The position numbers and the translations under genes were made by a program. Of a stretch of DNA of 64,000 nt, positions 8,475 through 16,562 are shown in pieces; the stretch's first letter is position 1, and each line of letters begins with the position of its first letter. This DNA comes from Streptomyces sp. CB02261. Lineage in GTDB: Bacteria; Actinomycetota; Actinomycetes; Streptomycetales; Streptomycetaceae. The notes beneath the pieces are model-generated. The model was not told where the DNA came from and searched no databases. It saw only the letters and a program-made list of their open reading frames with translations. The DNA lies in NCBI RefSeq assembly GCF_001905665.1, contig NZ_LIVX01000010.1, positions 124,001-188,000 on the forward strand, in the 5' to 3' direction.

Positions 8475-9394
8475 GCACACTGAAGGACCGACTGAGCGAC
8501 GGCCTGTACGGGGCCGGCTGGGCGACCGTCAAGAAGCTGCCCGAGCCGGTGGCCACGGCCCTCGGCCGGCGGATCGCCGACATCGCGTGGAAGCGGCGCG
8601 GCACGAGCGTCCTGCGTCTCGAGGCCAACCTCGCGCGCGTGGTGCCCGACGCCACGCCCGAGCGCCTCGCCGAGCTGTCGCGGGCCGGCATGCGCTCGTA
8701 CATGCGCTACTGGATGGAGTCCTTCCGGCTGCCGACCTGGAGCAAGGAGCGGGTCGAGCGCGGGGTGGAGATCAAGGACGTCCATCACCTGAAGGAGGGC
8801 CTCGCCGCCGGTCGAGGGGTCGTCGTCGCCCTGCCGCACCTGGCCAACTGGGACCTGGCCGGAGTGTGGGTGACCCGCACCCTCGGCGTGCCGTTCACCA
8901 CGGTCGCGGAGCGGCTCAAGCCGGAGACGCTCTACGACCGCTTCGTCGCCTACCGCGAGTCCCTCGGCATGGAGGTCGTCCCGCACACCGGCGGCTCCGC
9001 CTTCGGCACCCTGGCGCGCCGGCTGCGGGCGGGCGGCCTGGTCTGCCTGGTCGCGGACCGCGACCTGTCGTCCTCCGGCACCGAGGTCACCTTCTTCGGG
9101 GAGAAGACGCGAATGCCCGGGGGCCCGGCGATGCTCGCCCTGCAGACGGGCGCGCTGCTGATGCCGGCGACGCTCTGGTACGACGAGACGCCGGTCATGA
9201 AGGGGCGGATCCATCCGCCCGTCGACGTACCCCCGTCGGGTACGCGGGCCGAGAAGACGTCTGCGATGACCCAGGCGCTGGCCGACGCCTTCGCCGGCGG
9301 CATCGCGGAACACCCGGAGGACTGGCACATGCTGCAACGGCTCTGGCTCGCGGACCTGGAAGCGCGTCCGGAGCGGGAGGGCGGGACGGCGTGA
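8471..9394 (+). CDS. PIM acyltransferase (PatA-like)
   Basis: A 307-residue acyltransferase of the lysophospholipid/lauroyl (HtrB-like) family. The catalytic HLANWD box is at 123-128 (HxxxxD). In mycobacteria the corresponding gene acylates the mannose of phosphatidylinositol monomannoside, and the same pgsA-acyltransferase-pimA order is seen here. It starts with GTG at 8471, overlapping pgsA, and ends overlapping pimA by another GTGA junction, so the three are translationally coupled. The protein acts at the inner face of the membrane. The exact acceptor is inferred from context. Confidence 0.88.
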   Translation: MSTLKDRLSDGLYGAGWATVKKLPEPVATALGRRIADIAWKRRGTSVLRLEANLARVVPDATPERLAELSRAGMRSYMRYWMESFRLPTWSKERVERGVEIKDVHHLKEGLAAGRGVVVALPHLANWDLAGVWVTRTLGVPFTTVAERLKPETLYDRFVAYRESLGMEVVPHTGGSAFGTLARRLRAGGLVCLVADRDLSSSGTEVTFFGEKTRMPGGPAMLALQTGALLMPATLWYDETPVMKGRIHPPVDVPPSGTRAEKTSAMTQALADAFAGGIAEHPEDWHMLQRLWLADLEARPEREGGTA

Positions 9395-10542
9395 GGATCG
9401 GCATCGTCTGCCCGTACTCCTGGGACGTGCCGGGTGGCGTCCAGTTCCACATCCGAGACCTCGCCGAGCATCTGATCCGGCTCGGCCACGAGGTCTCCGT
9501 CCTCGCCCCCGCCGACGACGAGACCCCGCTGCCGCCGTACGTGGTCTCCGCCGGCCGGGCCGTCCCCGTGCCGTACAACGGCTCGGTGGCGCGGCTCAAC
9601 TTCGGCTTCCTCTCCGCGGCCCGGGTCCGTCGCTGGCTCCACGACGGGACCTTCGACGTCGTCCACATCCACGAGCCGACCTCGCCCTCCCTGGGGCTGC
9701 TGACCTGCTGGGCCGCGCAGGGGCCGATCGTGGCCACCTTCCACACGTCGAACCCGCGCTCGCGGGCGATGATCGCGGCGTACCCGATCCTCCAGCCGGC
9801 CCTGGAGAAGATCAGCGCCCGGATCGCCGTGAGCGAGTACGCGCGGCGCACGCTCGTGGAGCACCTCGGCGGCGACGCCGTCGTCATCCCCAACGGTGTC
9901 GACGTGGACTTCTTCGCCCGCGCCGAACCCAAGAAGGAGTGGCAGGGCGAGACCCTCGGCTTCATCGGGCGCATCGACGAGCCGAGGAAGGGGCTGCCGG
10001 TCCTCATGCGGGCCCTGCCCAGGATCCTCACCGAGCGGCCCGGCGCGCGGCTCCTCGTCGCCGGGCGCGGGGACGAGGAGGAGGCCGTGGCCTCGCTGCC
10101 GCGCGAGCTGCGGTCCCGGGTGGAGTTCCTCGGCATGGTCAGCGACGAGGACAAGGCGCGGCTGCTGCGCAGTGTCGACGTGTACGTGGCGCCCAACACC
10201 GGCGGGGAGAGCTTCGGCATCATCCTCGTCGAGGCGCTGTCGGCCGGAGCGCCGGTCCTCGCCTCCGACCTCGACGCCTTCGCCCAGGTCCTCGACCAGG
10301 GCGCGGCGGGCGACCTCTTCGCCAACGAGGACGCGGACGCGCTGGCGGACGCGGCGATCCGGCTGCTGGGCGACGAGGAGCGACGGGCCGGGCTGAGCGC
10401 CCGGGGCTCGGCGCATGTGCGGCGCTTCGACTGGTCGACGGTCGGGGCGGATGTCCTGTCGGTGTACGAGACGGTGACGGACGGCGCGGCGGCGGTGGAC
10501 ACGGACGAACGAGTAGGCCTCCGAGCCCGCCTGGGCCTGTAG
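9391..10542 (+). CDS. pimA: Phosphatidylinositol mannosyltransferase
   Basis: GT4-family glycosyltransferase of 383 residues with two Rossmann-like halves. The N-terminal half has GGVQFHIRDLAEHL (acceptor and GDP-mannose region) and VVHIHEPTSPS. The C-terminal half has GFIGRIDEPRKGLPVL, LLVAGRGDEEE and the donor-binding VAPNTGGESFGIILVEALS. The family transfers the first mannose from GDP-mannose to the inositol ring of phosphatidylinositol on the cytoplasmic membrane face. It overlaps the acyltransferase gene. Degenerate extra copies of its 3' end lie just downstream. Confidence 0.92.
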   Translation: MRIGIVCPYSWDVPGGVQFHIRDLAEHLIRLGHEVSVLAPADDETPLPPYVVSAGRAVPVPYNGSVARLNFGFLSAARVRRWLHDGTFDVVHIHEPTSPSLGLLTCWAAQGPIVATFHTSNPRSRAMIAAYPILQPALEKISARIAVSEYARRTLVEHLGGDAVVIPNGVDVDFFARAEPKKEWQGETLGFIGRIDEPRKGLPVLMRALPRILTERPGARLLVAGRGDEEEAVASLPRELRSRVEFLGMVSDEDKARLLRSVDVYVAPNTGGESFGIILVEALSAGAPVLASDLDAFAQVLDQGAAGDLFANEDADALADAAIRLLGDEERRAGLSARGSAHVRRFDWSTVGADVLSVYETVTDGAAAVDTDERVGLRARLGL

Positions 10543-10638
10543 CCCCGGGTGGGTCCCCGGGCTCGGCCCCTCTCCCGCATGGGCCTGTAGCCCCGGGTCC
10601 CCGGGCCCGGCCCTGGCCCGCGTGGGCCTGTGGCCCCG
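10531..10638 (+). repeat. Three degenerate copies of pimA 3' end
   Basis: The segment TGGGCCTGTAGCCCCGGG at the pimA stop (from 10532) recurs at 10580 and, with TGG replacing TAG, at 10623. Spacings are 48 and 43 bases. The first copy contains the pimA stop codon, so later copies look like duplications of the gene end. The intervening sequence is rich in CCCGGG and could also fold into hairpins acting as a terminator. Confidence 0.7.
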
Positions 10639-10914
10639 GCTGCGCCCGGGCCCGCGCCCGCCGAGCCCGCCCGACCGGTGCGGGCGCCTTGCCCCCGCCC
10701 GTGTGGGCAATCGTCCCGCTGGGGCGGGACGGGTGGGCACGCGGGACGACGCGGCGATCGCATCACCGTCCTCGCCGGCCAGGCCTACGAGTTCGGCACG
10801 CCGTACCGCCCCTGGCCGGACCGGCTCGCCGAGCTCGCCGCCGGCCGCCCCGCCCGCGTCCTGTCCGCCCATGACCGCGACGTCCGGGAAGAGGTCCTGC
10901 CCCCGCCCCGGTAG
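10630..10914 (+). pseudogene. Possible gene remnant or small ORF
   Basis: A GTG-initiated frame of 94 codons. The first 40 residues are translated GC-rich repeat and look non-coding. The last 50 residues (ITVLAGQAYEFGTPYRPWPD, then LSAHDRDVREEVLP) look protein-like. It ends in TAG 11 bases before the LemA-like gene. I recognise no family. It may be the 3' remnant of a lost gene or a short hypothetical gene. Confidence 0.3.
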
Positions 10915-10925
10915 CCTGTGCGCCC

Positions 10926-11468
10926 GTGACCGAAACCCTCATCTGGACCGTCGTCGCGCTGATCCTCGTCGGCGTCTATCTCAGCTGGACCGCCGGACGG
11001 CTCGACCGGCTGCACTCCCGTATCGACGCCGCCCGCGCGGCCCTGGACGCGCAGCTGCTGCGCCGGGCCTCGGTCACCCAGGAGCTGGCCACCTCCGGCA
11101 TTCTCGATCCGGCCGCCTCGATCGTGCTCTACGAGGCCGCGCACGCCGCCCGGCAGGCCGAGGAGGACCACCGCGAGGTCGCCGAGAGCGAGCTGAGCCA
11201 GGCCCTGCGGGCCGTGTTCGGCGAGCCCGAGCAGGTCGAGGTCGTCCAGGCGGCCCCGGGGGGCGAGGAGGCGGCGGGCGAGCTCGCCCAGGCCGTCCGC
11301 CGGGTGCCGATGGCCCGCCGTTTCCACAACGACGCCGTGCGGGCCGCCCGCGCGCTGCGCCGCCACCGCACGGTCCGCTGGTTCCGGCTCGCGGGCCACG
11401 CCCCCTTCCCGCTGGCCTTCGAAATGGACGACGAGCCGCCGGTGGCCCTTGCCGATCGCCCGACTTGA
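10926..11468 (+). CDS. LemA-like membrane protein
   Basis: A 180-residue protein with one N-terminal membrane helix (about 4-20) and a mostly helical, charged remainder. The stretch RLDRLHSRIDAARAALDAQL followed by LRRASV matches the family core (heptads before IDVQLKRR), and ARRFHNDAV matches the C-terminal ARRFYNDAV of LemA proteins. Divergence is strong, so this is a distant LemA relative. The family's molecular function is unknown. It precedes pdxS on the same strand with a 116-base gap that appears regulatory. The GTG start at 10926 has little upstream Shine-Dalgarno. Confidence 0.7.
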   Translation: MTETLIWTVVALILVGVYLSWTAGRLDRLHSRIDAARAALDAQLLRRASVTQELATSGILDPAASIVLYEAAHAARQAEEDHREVAESELSQALRAVFGEPEQVEVVQAAPGGEEAAGELAQAVRRVPMARRFHNDAVRAARALRRHRTVRWFRLAGHAPFPLAFEMDDEPPVALADRPT

Positions 11469-11497
11469 CACCCGTAACCTGCGAAAACGATCCACCG

Positions 11498-11535
11498 GGT
11501 CCACATTGGCCCTTGCAGTGGACCGCAGGTGGACT
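11498..11535 (+). promoter_or_regulatory. Putative PdxR-type operator before pdxST
   Basis: Three copies of GTGGAC(C/T) occur in 38 bases: GGTCCAC inverted at 11498-11504, GTGGACC at 11518-11524 and GTGGACT at 11529-11535. The last two are direct repeats 11 bases apart. The MocR-type regulator PdxR of Corynebacterium is reported to bind repeats containing AAAGTGGWCTA, and pdxST is its classic target. TTGACA at 11464-11469 could be a -35. The regulator gene is not in this window. Confidence 0.5.
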
Positions 11536-11584
11536 GTTTCCTCGACCTAGTCGTCAACCCCCGTTGTCACGAGTGAGGTACCCC

Positions 11585-12499
11585 GTGTCCACCACGCCTT
11601 CCGTTTCCCCCCAGTCTCCCGAGACCGGCACCGCCCGCGTGAAGCGCGGCATGGCCGAGCAGCTCAAGGGCGGCGTGATCATGGACGTGGTCAACGCCGA
11701 GCAGGCGAAGATCGCCGAGGACGCCGGCGCCGTCGCCGTCATGGCCCTGGAGCGGGTCCCCGCGGACATCCGCAAGGACGGCGGCGTGGCGCGCATGTCC
11801 GACCCGAACATGATCGAGGAGATCATCGGCGCGGTCTCCATCCCGGTGATGGCCAAGTCCCGCATCGGCCACTTCGTCGAGGCCCAGGTCCTGCAGTCCC
11901 TCGGCGTCGACTACATCGACGAGTCCGAGGTCCTCACCCCGGCCGACGAGGTCAACCACTCCGACAAGTGGGCCTTCACGACCCCCTTCGTCTGTGGCGC
12001 CACCAACCTGGGCGAGGCCCTGCGCCGCATCGCCGAGGGCGCGGCCATGATCCGCTCCAAGGGCGAGGCCGGCACCGGCAACGTCGTCGAGGCCGTCCGC
12101 CACCTGCGCCAGATCAAGAACGAGATCGCCCGCCTGCGCGGCTTCGACAACAACGAGCTGTTCGCCGCCGCCAAGGACCTGCGCGCGCCGTACGAGCTCG
12201 TCAAGGAGGTCGCCGAGCTCGGCAAGCTGCCGGTCGTGCTGTTCTCCGCCGGTGGCGTCGCCACCCCCGCCGACGCCGCGCTCATGCGTCAGCTCGGCGC
12301 CGAGGGCGTCTTCGTCGGCTCCGGCATCTTCAAGTCGGGCGACCCGGCCAAGCGCGCCGCCGCCATCGTGAAGGCCACCACCTTCTACGACGACCCGAAG
12401 ATCATCGCGGACGCCTCCCGCAACCTGGGCGAGGCCATGGTCGGCATCAACTGCGACACCCTCCCCGAGTCCGAGCGCTACGCCAACCGGGGCTGGTAA
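11585..12499 (+). CDS. pdxS: PLP synthase subunit PdxS
   Basis: The synthase subunit of deoxyxylulose-5-phosphate-independent pyridoxal 5'-phosphate synthesis, 304 residues. It condenses ribose 5-phosphate, glyceraldehyde 3-phosphate and ammonia delivered by PdxT. Hallmarks are the TIM-barrel start VKRGMAEQLKGGVIMDVV, the lysines in KSRIGHFVEAQ and MIRSKGEAGTGN, and the phosphate loop FSAGGVATPADAALM. The GTG at 11585 is preceded by GAGTGAGGT and gives a normal-length N-terminus; upstream codons in the same frame are non-coding. pdxT follows six bases later. Confidence 0.97.
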   Translation: MSTTPSVSPQSPETGTARVKRGMAEQLKGGVIMDVVNAEQAKIAEDAGAVAVMALERVPADIRKDGGVARMSDPNMIEEIIGAVSIPVMAKSRIGHFVEAQVLQSLGVDYIDESEVLTPADEVNHSDKWAFTTPFVCGATNLGEALRRIAEGAAMIRSKGEAGTGNVVEAVRHLRQIKNEIARLRGFDNNELFAAAKDLRAPYELVKEVAELGKLPVVLFSAGGVATPADAALMRQLGAEGVFVGSGIFKSGDPAKRAAAIVKATTFYDDPKIIADASRNLGEAMVGINCDTLPESERYANRGW

Positions 12500-12505
12500 G
12501 CACCC

Positions 12506-13099
12506 ATGAGCAGCACTCCCGTGATTGGTGTCCTGGCCCTCCAGGGCGACGTACGGGAGCACCTGATCGCCCTGGCCGCGGCGGACGCCGTGGCCAGGCC
12601 GGTCCGGCGCCCCGAAGAGCTGGCCGAGATCGACGGTCTGGTCATCCCCGGCGGGGAGTCCACCACCATCTCCAAGCTGGCCGAGCTGTTCGGCATGGCG
12701 GAGCCGCTGCGCGAGCGCATCGCCGTCGGCCTGCCGGTCTACGGCACCTGCGCCGGTCTGATCATGCTCGCCGAGAAGATCCTCGACCCGCGCTCGGGCC
12801 AGGAGACCTTCGGCGGCATCGACATGATCGTCCGCCGCAACGCCTTCGGACGGCAGAACGAGTCCTTCGAGGCCGGCGTCACCGTCGCGGGCATCGAGGA
12901 CGGCCCCGTCGAGGGCGTCTTCATCCGGGCCCCCTGGGTGGAGTCCGTCGGCGCCCAGGTCGAGATCCTCGCCGAGCACGAGGGTCACATCGTCGCCGTA
13001 CGGCAGGGCCGCGCGCTGGCGACCTCGTTCCACCCGGAACTCACCGGGGATCACCGCATTCACGCCCTGTTCGTCGACATGGTGCGCGCGGCACGCTGA
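12506..13099 (+). CDS. pdxT: PLP synthase glutaminase PdxT
   Basis: Class I glutamine amidotransferase of 197 residues that releases ammonia from glutamine for PdxS. The catalytic cysteine is in YGTCAGLI, the oxyanion loop is PGGESTTISKL, and the His-Glu pair lies in SFHPELTGD. It follows pdxS with a six-base gap, forming the standard two-gene unit. Confidence 0.97.
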   Translation: MSSTPVIGVLALQGDVREHLIALAAADAVARPVRRPEELAEIDGLVIPGGESTTISKLAELFGMAEPLRERIAVGLPVYGTCAGLIMLAEKILDPRSGQETFGGIDMIVRRNAFGRQNESFEAGVTVAGIEDGPVEGVFIRAPWVESVGAQVEILAEHEGHIVAVRQGRALATSFHPELTGDHRIHALFVDMVRAAR

Positions 13100-13110
13100 T
13101 CCGATCCCGG

Positions 13111-13116
13111 TAGGAT
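13111..13116 (+). promoter_or_regulatory. Possible yebC promoter -10 (TAGGAT)
   Basis: TAGGAT is 45 bases upstream of the yebC ATG, in the short gap after pdxT. No good -35 is visible, so this is tentative. Confidence 0.35.
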
Positions 13117-13161
13117 CTCTGGGGTTCGTTCAGAAATGGGTTACGCGAAGGAGACAGGCAG

Positions 13162-13914
13162 ATGTCCGGCCACTCTAAATGGGCTACGACGAAGCACAAG
13201 AAGGCCGTGATCGATGCCAAGCGCGGCAAGCTCTTCGCGAAGCTGATCAAGAACATCGAGGTCGCGGCCCGCACGGGCGGCGCCGACCTGGACGGTAACC
13301 CGACGCTGTTCGACGCCGTCCAGAAGGCCAAGAAGCAGTCGGTCCCGAACAAGAACATCGACTCCGCGCTCAAGCGCGGAGCGGGTCTCGAGGCCGGTGG
13401 CGCCGACTACGCCACGATCATGTACGAGGGCTACGGCCCGAACGGTGTCGCGGTGCTCATCGAGTGCCTCACCGACAACCGCAACCGCGCCGCCTCCGAC
13501 GTGCGCGTGGCCATGACCCGCAACGGCGGCTCCATGGCCGACCCGGGCTCGGTCTCGTACCTGTTCAACCGCAAGGGCGTCGTCGTGCTCCCCAAGGGCG
13601 AGCTGTCCGAGGACGACGTCCTGGAGACGGTGCTCGAAGCGGGTGCCGAAGAGGTCAACGACCTCGGTGAGTCGTTCGAGATCATCAGTGAGGCCACCGA
13701 CCTGGTCGCGGTCCGCACCGCCCTCCAGGAGGCCGGTATCGACTACGACTCGGCCGAGTCCAGCTTCGTCCCGACCATGCAGGTCGAGCTCGACGAGGAG
13801 GGCGCGCGCAAGATGTTCAAGCTGATCGACGCGCTCGAGGACAGCGACGACGTGCAGAACGTCTTCGCCAACTTCGACGTCAGCGACGAGGTCATGGAGA
13901 AGGTCGACGCCTGA
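13162..13914 (+). CDS. yebC: YebC/PmpR family protein
   Basis: A 250-residue protein of the YebC/TACO1 family. The signature start MSGHSKWATTKHKK and the motif YEGYGPNGVAVLIECLTDNR are intact. Members have been described as DNA-binding regulators and, more recently, as factors easing ribosome stalling; which applies here cannot be told from sequence. Its place just upstream of ruvCAB is conserved widely. AGGAGACAG gives a strong ribosome binding site. Confidence 0.96.
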   Translation: MSGHSKWATTKHKKAVIDAKRGKLFAKLIKNIEVAARTGGADLDGNPTLFDAVQKAKKQSVPNKNIDSALKRGAGLEAGGADYATIMYEGYGPNGVAVLIECLTDNRNRAASDVRVAMTRNGGSMADPGSVSYLFNRKGVVVLPKGELSEDDVLETVLEAGAEEVNDLGESFEIISEATDLVAVRTALQEAGIDYDSAESSFVPTMQVELDEEGARKMFKLIDALEDSDDVQNVFANFDVSDEVMEKVDA

Positions 13915-13942
13915 TCCGGACCGTCGAATCGACGCGGTTCCG

Positions 13943-13980
13943 CAGCGGGCCGACGGGGACACACCCCCGTCGGCCCGCTG
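13943..13980 (+). terminator. Hairpin after yebC
   Basis: CAGCGGGCCGACGGGG pairs with its complement across a short ACACAC loop, ending at 13980, followed by TCGTTCG. It separates yebC from ruvC. Confidence 0.75.
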
Positions 13981-14011
13981 TCGTTCGTACGGCGTTGTCG
14001 GTGGCAGCGGA

Positions 14012-14017
14012 TAGCCT
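14012..14017 (+). promoter_or_regulatory. Possible ruvC promoter -10 (TAGCCT)
   Basis: TAGCCT lies 41 bases upstream of the ruvC GTG, directly after the yebC terminator, where a new promoter is expected. No clear -35. Confidence 0.35.
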
Positions 14018-14057
14018 GCACAAACAGTTGAGCGACAGTGGTCCAGGGAGGGGCACA

Positions 14058-14621
14058 GTGCGCGTTCTCGGGGTGGACCCCGGCCTCACCCGGTGCGGTG
14101 TCGGCGTCGTCGAGGGGGTCGCCGGACGGCCCCTCACCATGCTCGGCGTCGGCGTGGTGCGGACCGCGGCGGACGACGACATCGGCGTGCGGCTGGTCGG
14201 CATCGAGCGAGGCATCGAGGAGTGGCTCGACCGCTTCTCACCCGAACTCGTCGCCGTGGAGCGGGTGTTCAGCCAGCACAACGTACGTACGGTGATGGGC
14301 ACCGCCCAGGCGAGCGCCGTCGCCATGCTGTGCGCCTCACGCCGTGGCATCCCCGTCGCCCTGCACACCCCCAGCGAGGTCAAGGCCGCCGTCACCGGCA
14401 GCGGACGCGCCGACAAGGCCCAGGTCGGCGCCATGGTGACCCGGTTGCTCCGGCTCTCCGCCCCGCCCAAGCCGGCCGACGCCGCCGACGCCCTCGCCCT
14501 GGCCATCTGTCACATCTGGCGGGCCCCCGCCCAGAACCGTCTCCAGCAGGCCGTCGCCCAGAACCGTCTCCAGCAGGCGGTCGCCCGGCAGGCGACCGCA
14601 GTGAAAGGCCGAACCCGATGA
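14058..14621 (+). CDS. ruvC: Holliday junction resolvase RuvC
   Basis: Endonuclease that cuts Holliday junctions moved by RuvAB, 187 residues. The active-site start MRVLGVDPGLTRCG carries the first Asp, VAVERVF the catalytic Glu, and PADAADALALAICH the last acidic residues. The GTG at 14058 follows GGGAGGGG and puts the first Asp at the usual place. The C-terminus is unusual: AQNRLQQAV occurs twice in tandem, from a 27-base duplication at 14529-14582. The stop overlaps ruvA (ATGA). Confidence 0.95.
   Translation: MRVLGVDPGLTRCGVGVVEGVAGRPLTMLGVGVVRTAADDDIGVRLVGIERGIEEWLDRFSPELVAVERVFSQHNVRTVMGTAQASAVAMLCASRRGIPVALHTPSEVKAAVTGSGRADKAQVGAMVTRLLRLSAPPKPADAADALALAICHIWRAPAQNRLQQAVAQNRLQQAVARQATAVKGRTR
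14529..14582 (+). repeat. 27-bp tandem duplication in ruvC
   Basis: Two adjacent copies of a 27-base unit beginning GCCCAGAACCGTCTCCAGCA, differing at a single base (GGCC versus GGCG near the end). It keeps the frame and adds nine residues to the RuvC tail. Confidence 0.9.
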
Positions 14622-15250
14622 TCGCCTTCGTCAGCGGCCCGGTCGCCGCCCTCGCCCCCACCACGGCCGTCATCGAGGTCGGCGGTGTCGGCATGGCCGT
14701 CCAGTGCACGCCGGGAACCCTCGCGGCCCTGCGGATCGGACAGGACGCCCGGCTCGCCACCTCCCTCGTCGTCCGCGAGGACTCCCTCACCCTGTACGGC
14801 TTCGCCGACGACGACGAGCGGCAGGTCTTCGAACTCCTCCAGACCGCCAGCGGCGTCGGCCCCCGCCTCGCCCAGGCCATGCTCGGGGTGCACAGCCCCG
14901 ACGCGCTGCGCCTCGCCGTGTCCACCGGAGACGAGAAGGCCCTCATGGCCGTCCCCGGCATCGGCAAGAAGGGGGCGCAGAAACTCCTCCTCGAACTGAA
15001 GGACAAGCTCGGTGCCCCCCTCGGCAGCAGCGGCCTTGTCGGCGCCCAGCGCGCCGCGGCCTCGGGACCCGCGCCGTGGACCGAGCAGCTCACCGCCGCC
15101 CTGATCGGCCTGGGCTACGCGAGCCGGGAGGCGGAGGAGGCCGTCGGCGCGGTCGCCCCGCAGGCCGAGGCCGCCATCGCCGAGACCGGCACCGCCCCCG
15201 TACCGCAGCTGCTCCGCGCCGCCCTGCAGACCCTCAACCGGGCCCGCTGA
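14618..15250 (+). CDS. ruvA: Holliday junction helicase subunit RuvA
   Basis: The 210-residue junction-binding subunit that loads RuvB. Domain I is an OB fold (MIAFVSGPVAAL to LYGFADDDER), domain II holds two helix-hairpin-helix motifs (LLQTASGVGPRLAQAML and LMAVPGIGKKGAQKLL), and the C-terminal domain III that contacts RuvB ends the protein. It overlaps ruvC by four bases, and ruvB follows after 58 bases. Confidence 0.97.
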   Translation: MIAFVSGPVAALAPTTAVIEVGGVGMAVQCTPGTLAALRIGQDARLATSLVVREDSLTLYGFADDDERQVFELLQTASGVGPRLAQAMLGVHSPDALRLAVSTGDEKALMAVPGIGKKGAQKLLLELKDKLGAPLGSSGLVGAQRAAASGPAPWTEQLTAALIGLGYASREAEEAVGAVAPQAEAAIAETGTAPVPQLLRAALQTLNRAR

Positions 15251-15308
15251 CCCGCCCGTTGACCCACCGACCGGCCCGACCCGGCCGTACGAACGAGAAG
15301 GCATCCAC

Positions 15309-16397
15309 GTGAACTGGGACGACGACACCGCCGCCGAGGCCCCCGACGCCGAGGCGCGCATCGTCGGCGCCTCCGCCGAGGGCGACGACCAGGCCGTCGA
15401 AGCGGCCCTGCGCCCCAAGGACCTCAACGAGTTCGTCGGCCAGGAGAAGGTCCGCCAGCAGCTCGACCTGGTCCTCAAGGCAGCCCGCCAGCGCGGCGCC
15501 ACCGCCGACCACGTCCTGCTCTCCGGCGCGCCCGGCCTCGGCAAGACCACCCTGTCGATGATCATCGCGGCCGAGATGAACGCGCCGATCCGCATCACCT
15601 CCGGCCCCGCCATCCAGCACGCCGGAGACCTCGCCGCGATCCTCTCCTCCCTCCAGGAGGGCGAGATCCTGTTCCTCGACGAGATCCACCGCATGTCCCG
15701 GCCCGCCGAGGAGATGCTCTACATGGCGATGGAGGACTTCCGCGTCGACGTCATCGTCGGCAAGGGCCCCGGCGCCACCGCCATCCCGCTCGAACTCCCG
15801 CCCTTCACCCTGGTCGGCGCCACCACCAGGGCCGGGCTCCTGCCGCCCCCGCTGCGCGACCGCTTCGGCTTCACCGGCCACATGGAGTTCTACGACCCGG
15901 CCGAGCTCCAGCGGGTGATCCACCGCTCCGCCGGACTCCTCGACGTCGAGATCGACCCGGCCGGCGCCGCCGAGATCGCCGGCCGCTCCCGCGGCACCCC
16001 CCGCATCGCCAACCGTCTGCTGCGCCGCGTCCGGGACTACGCGCAGGTCAGGGCCGACGGCGTGATCACCCGGGAGATCTCCGAGGCGGCCCTCAGCGTG
16101 TACGAGGTCGACGGCCGCGGCCTCGACCGGCTCGACCGCGCCGTCCTCGAAGCGCTGCTGAAGCTCTTCGGCGGCGGACCGGTCGGGCTCTCCACCCTCG
16201 CGGTCGCGGTGGGGGAGGAGCGCGAGACCGTCGAGGAGGTCGCCGAGCCCTTCCTCGTACGCGAAGGCCTGCTGGCCCGCACCCCCCGTGGCCGGGTCGC
16301 CACTCCGGCGGCCTGGGCACACCTCGGACTCGTTCCGCCGCAGGCAGCGGGCCCGGCGGCGCCAGGAAGCGGACAACAGGGGCTCTTCGGGGCGTGA
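15309..16397 (+). CDS. ruvB: Holliday junction helicase motor RuvB
   Basis: AAA+ ATPase of 362 residues driving branch migration as a hexamer with RuvA. Walker A GAPGLGKTT is at 73-81, Walker B reads LFLDEIHR, sensor 1 is GATTRAGLL, and the arginine finger region is LRDRFGF. A winged-helix C-terminal domain ends with an Ala/Gly/Gln tail. The GTG start at 15309 gives the acidic N-terminus typical of actinobacterial RuvB. Confidence 0.98.
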   Translation: MNWDDDTAAEAPDAEARIVGASAEGDDQAVEAALRPKDLNEFVGQEKVRQQLDLVLKAARQRGATADHVLLSGAPGLGKTTLSMIIAAEMNAPIRITSGPAIQHAGDLAAILSSLQEGEILFLDEIHRMSRPAEEMLYMAMEDFRVDVIVGKGPGATAIPLELPPFTLVGATTRAGLLPPPLRDRFGFTGHMEFYDPAELQRVIHRSAGLLDVEIDPAGAAEIAGRSRGTPRIANRLLRRVRDYAQVRADGVITREISEAALSVYEVDGRGLDRLDRAVLEALLKLFGGGPVGLSTLAVAVGEERETVEEVAEPFLVREGLLARTPRGRVATPAAWAHLGLVPPQAAGPAAPGSGQQGLFGA

Positions 16398-16444
16398 CGG
16401 GGCTGACACTCGCCCGGACAGGAACCGGGGTGCGATGCTGGACG

Positions 16445-16474
16445 TTGTTCCATCGATGCGGACTCGCCTAGACT
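16445..16474 (+). promoter_or_regulatory. Probable yajC-secDF promoter
   Basis: TTGTTC (16445-16450) and TAGACT (16469-16474) are separated by 18 bases, a reasonable housekeeping-sigma promoter 88 bases upstream of the yajC GTG. It would drive yajC and possibly secD-secF-apt. Confidence 0.55.
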
Positions 16475-16562
16475 CCGCCGATGCCGCCCTTTCTGGTCGG
16501 CGCGCCCACCCCCGAAGATCAGGCCGCGGGTTCTCCGCGACCGTGCGAAGGAAACCCGTCCC

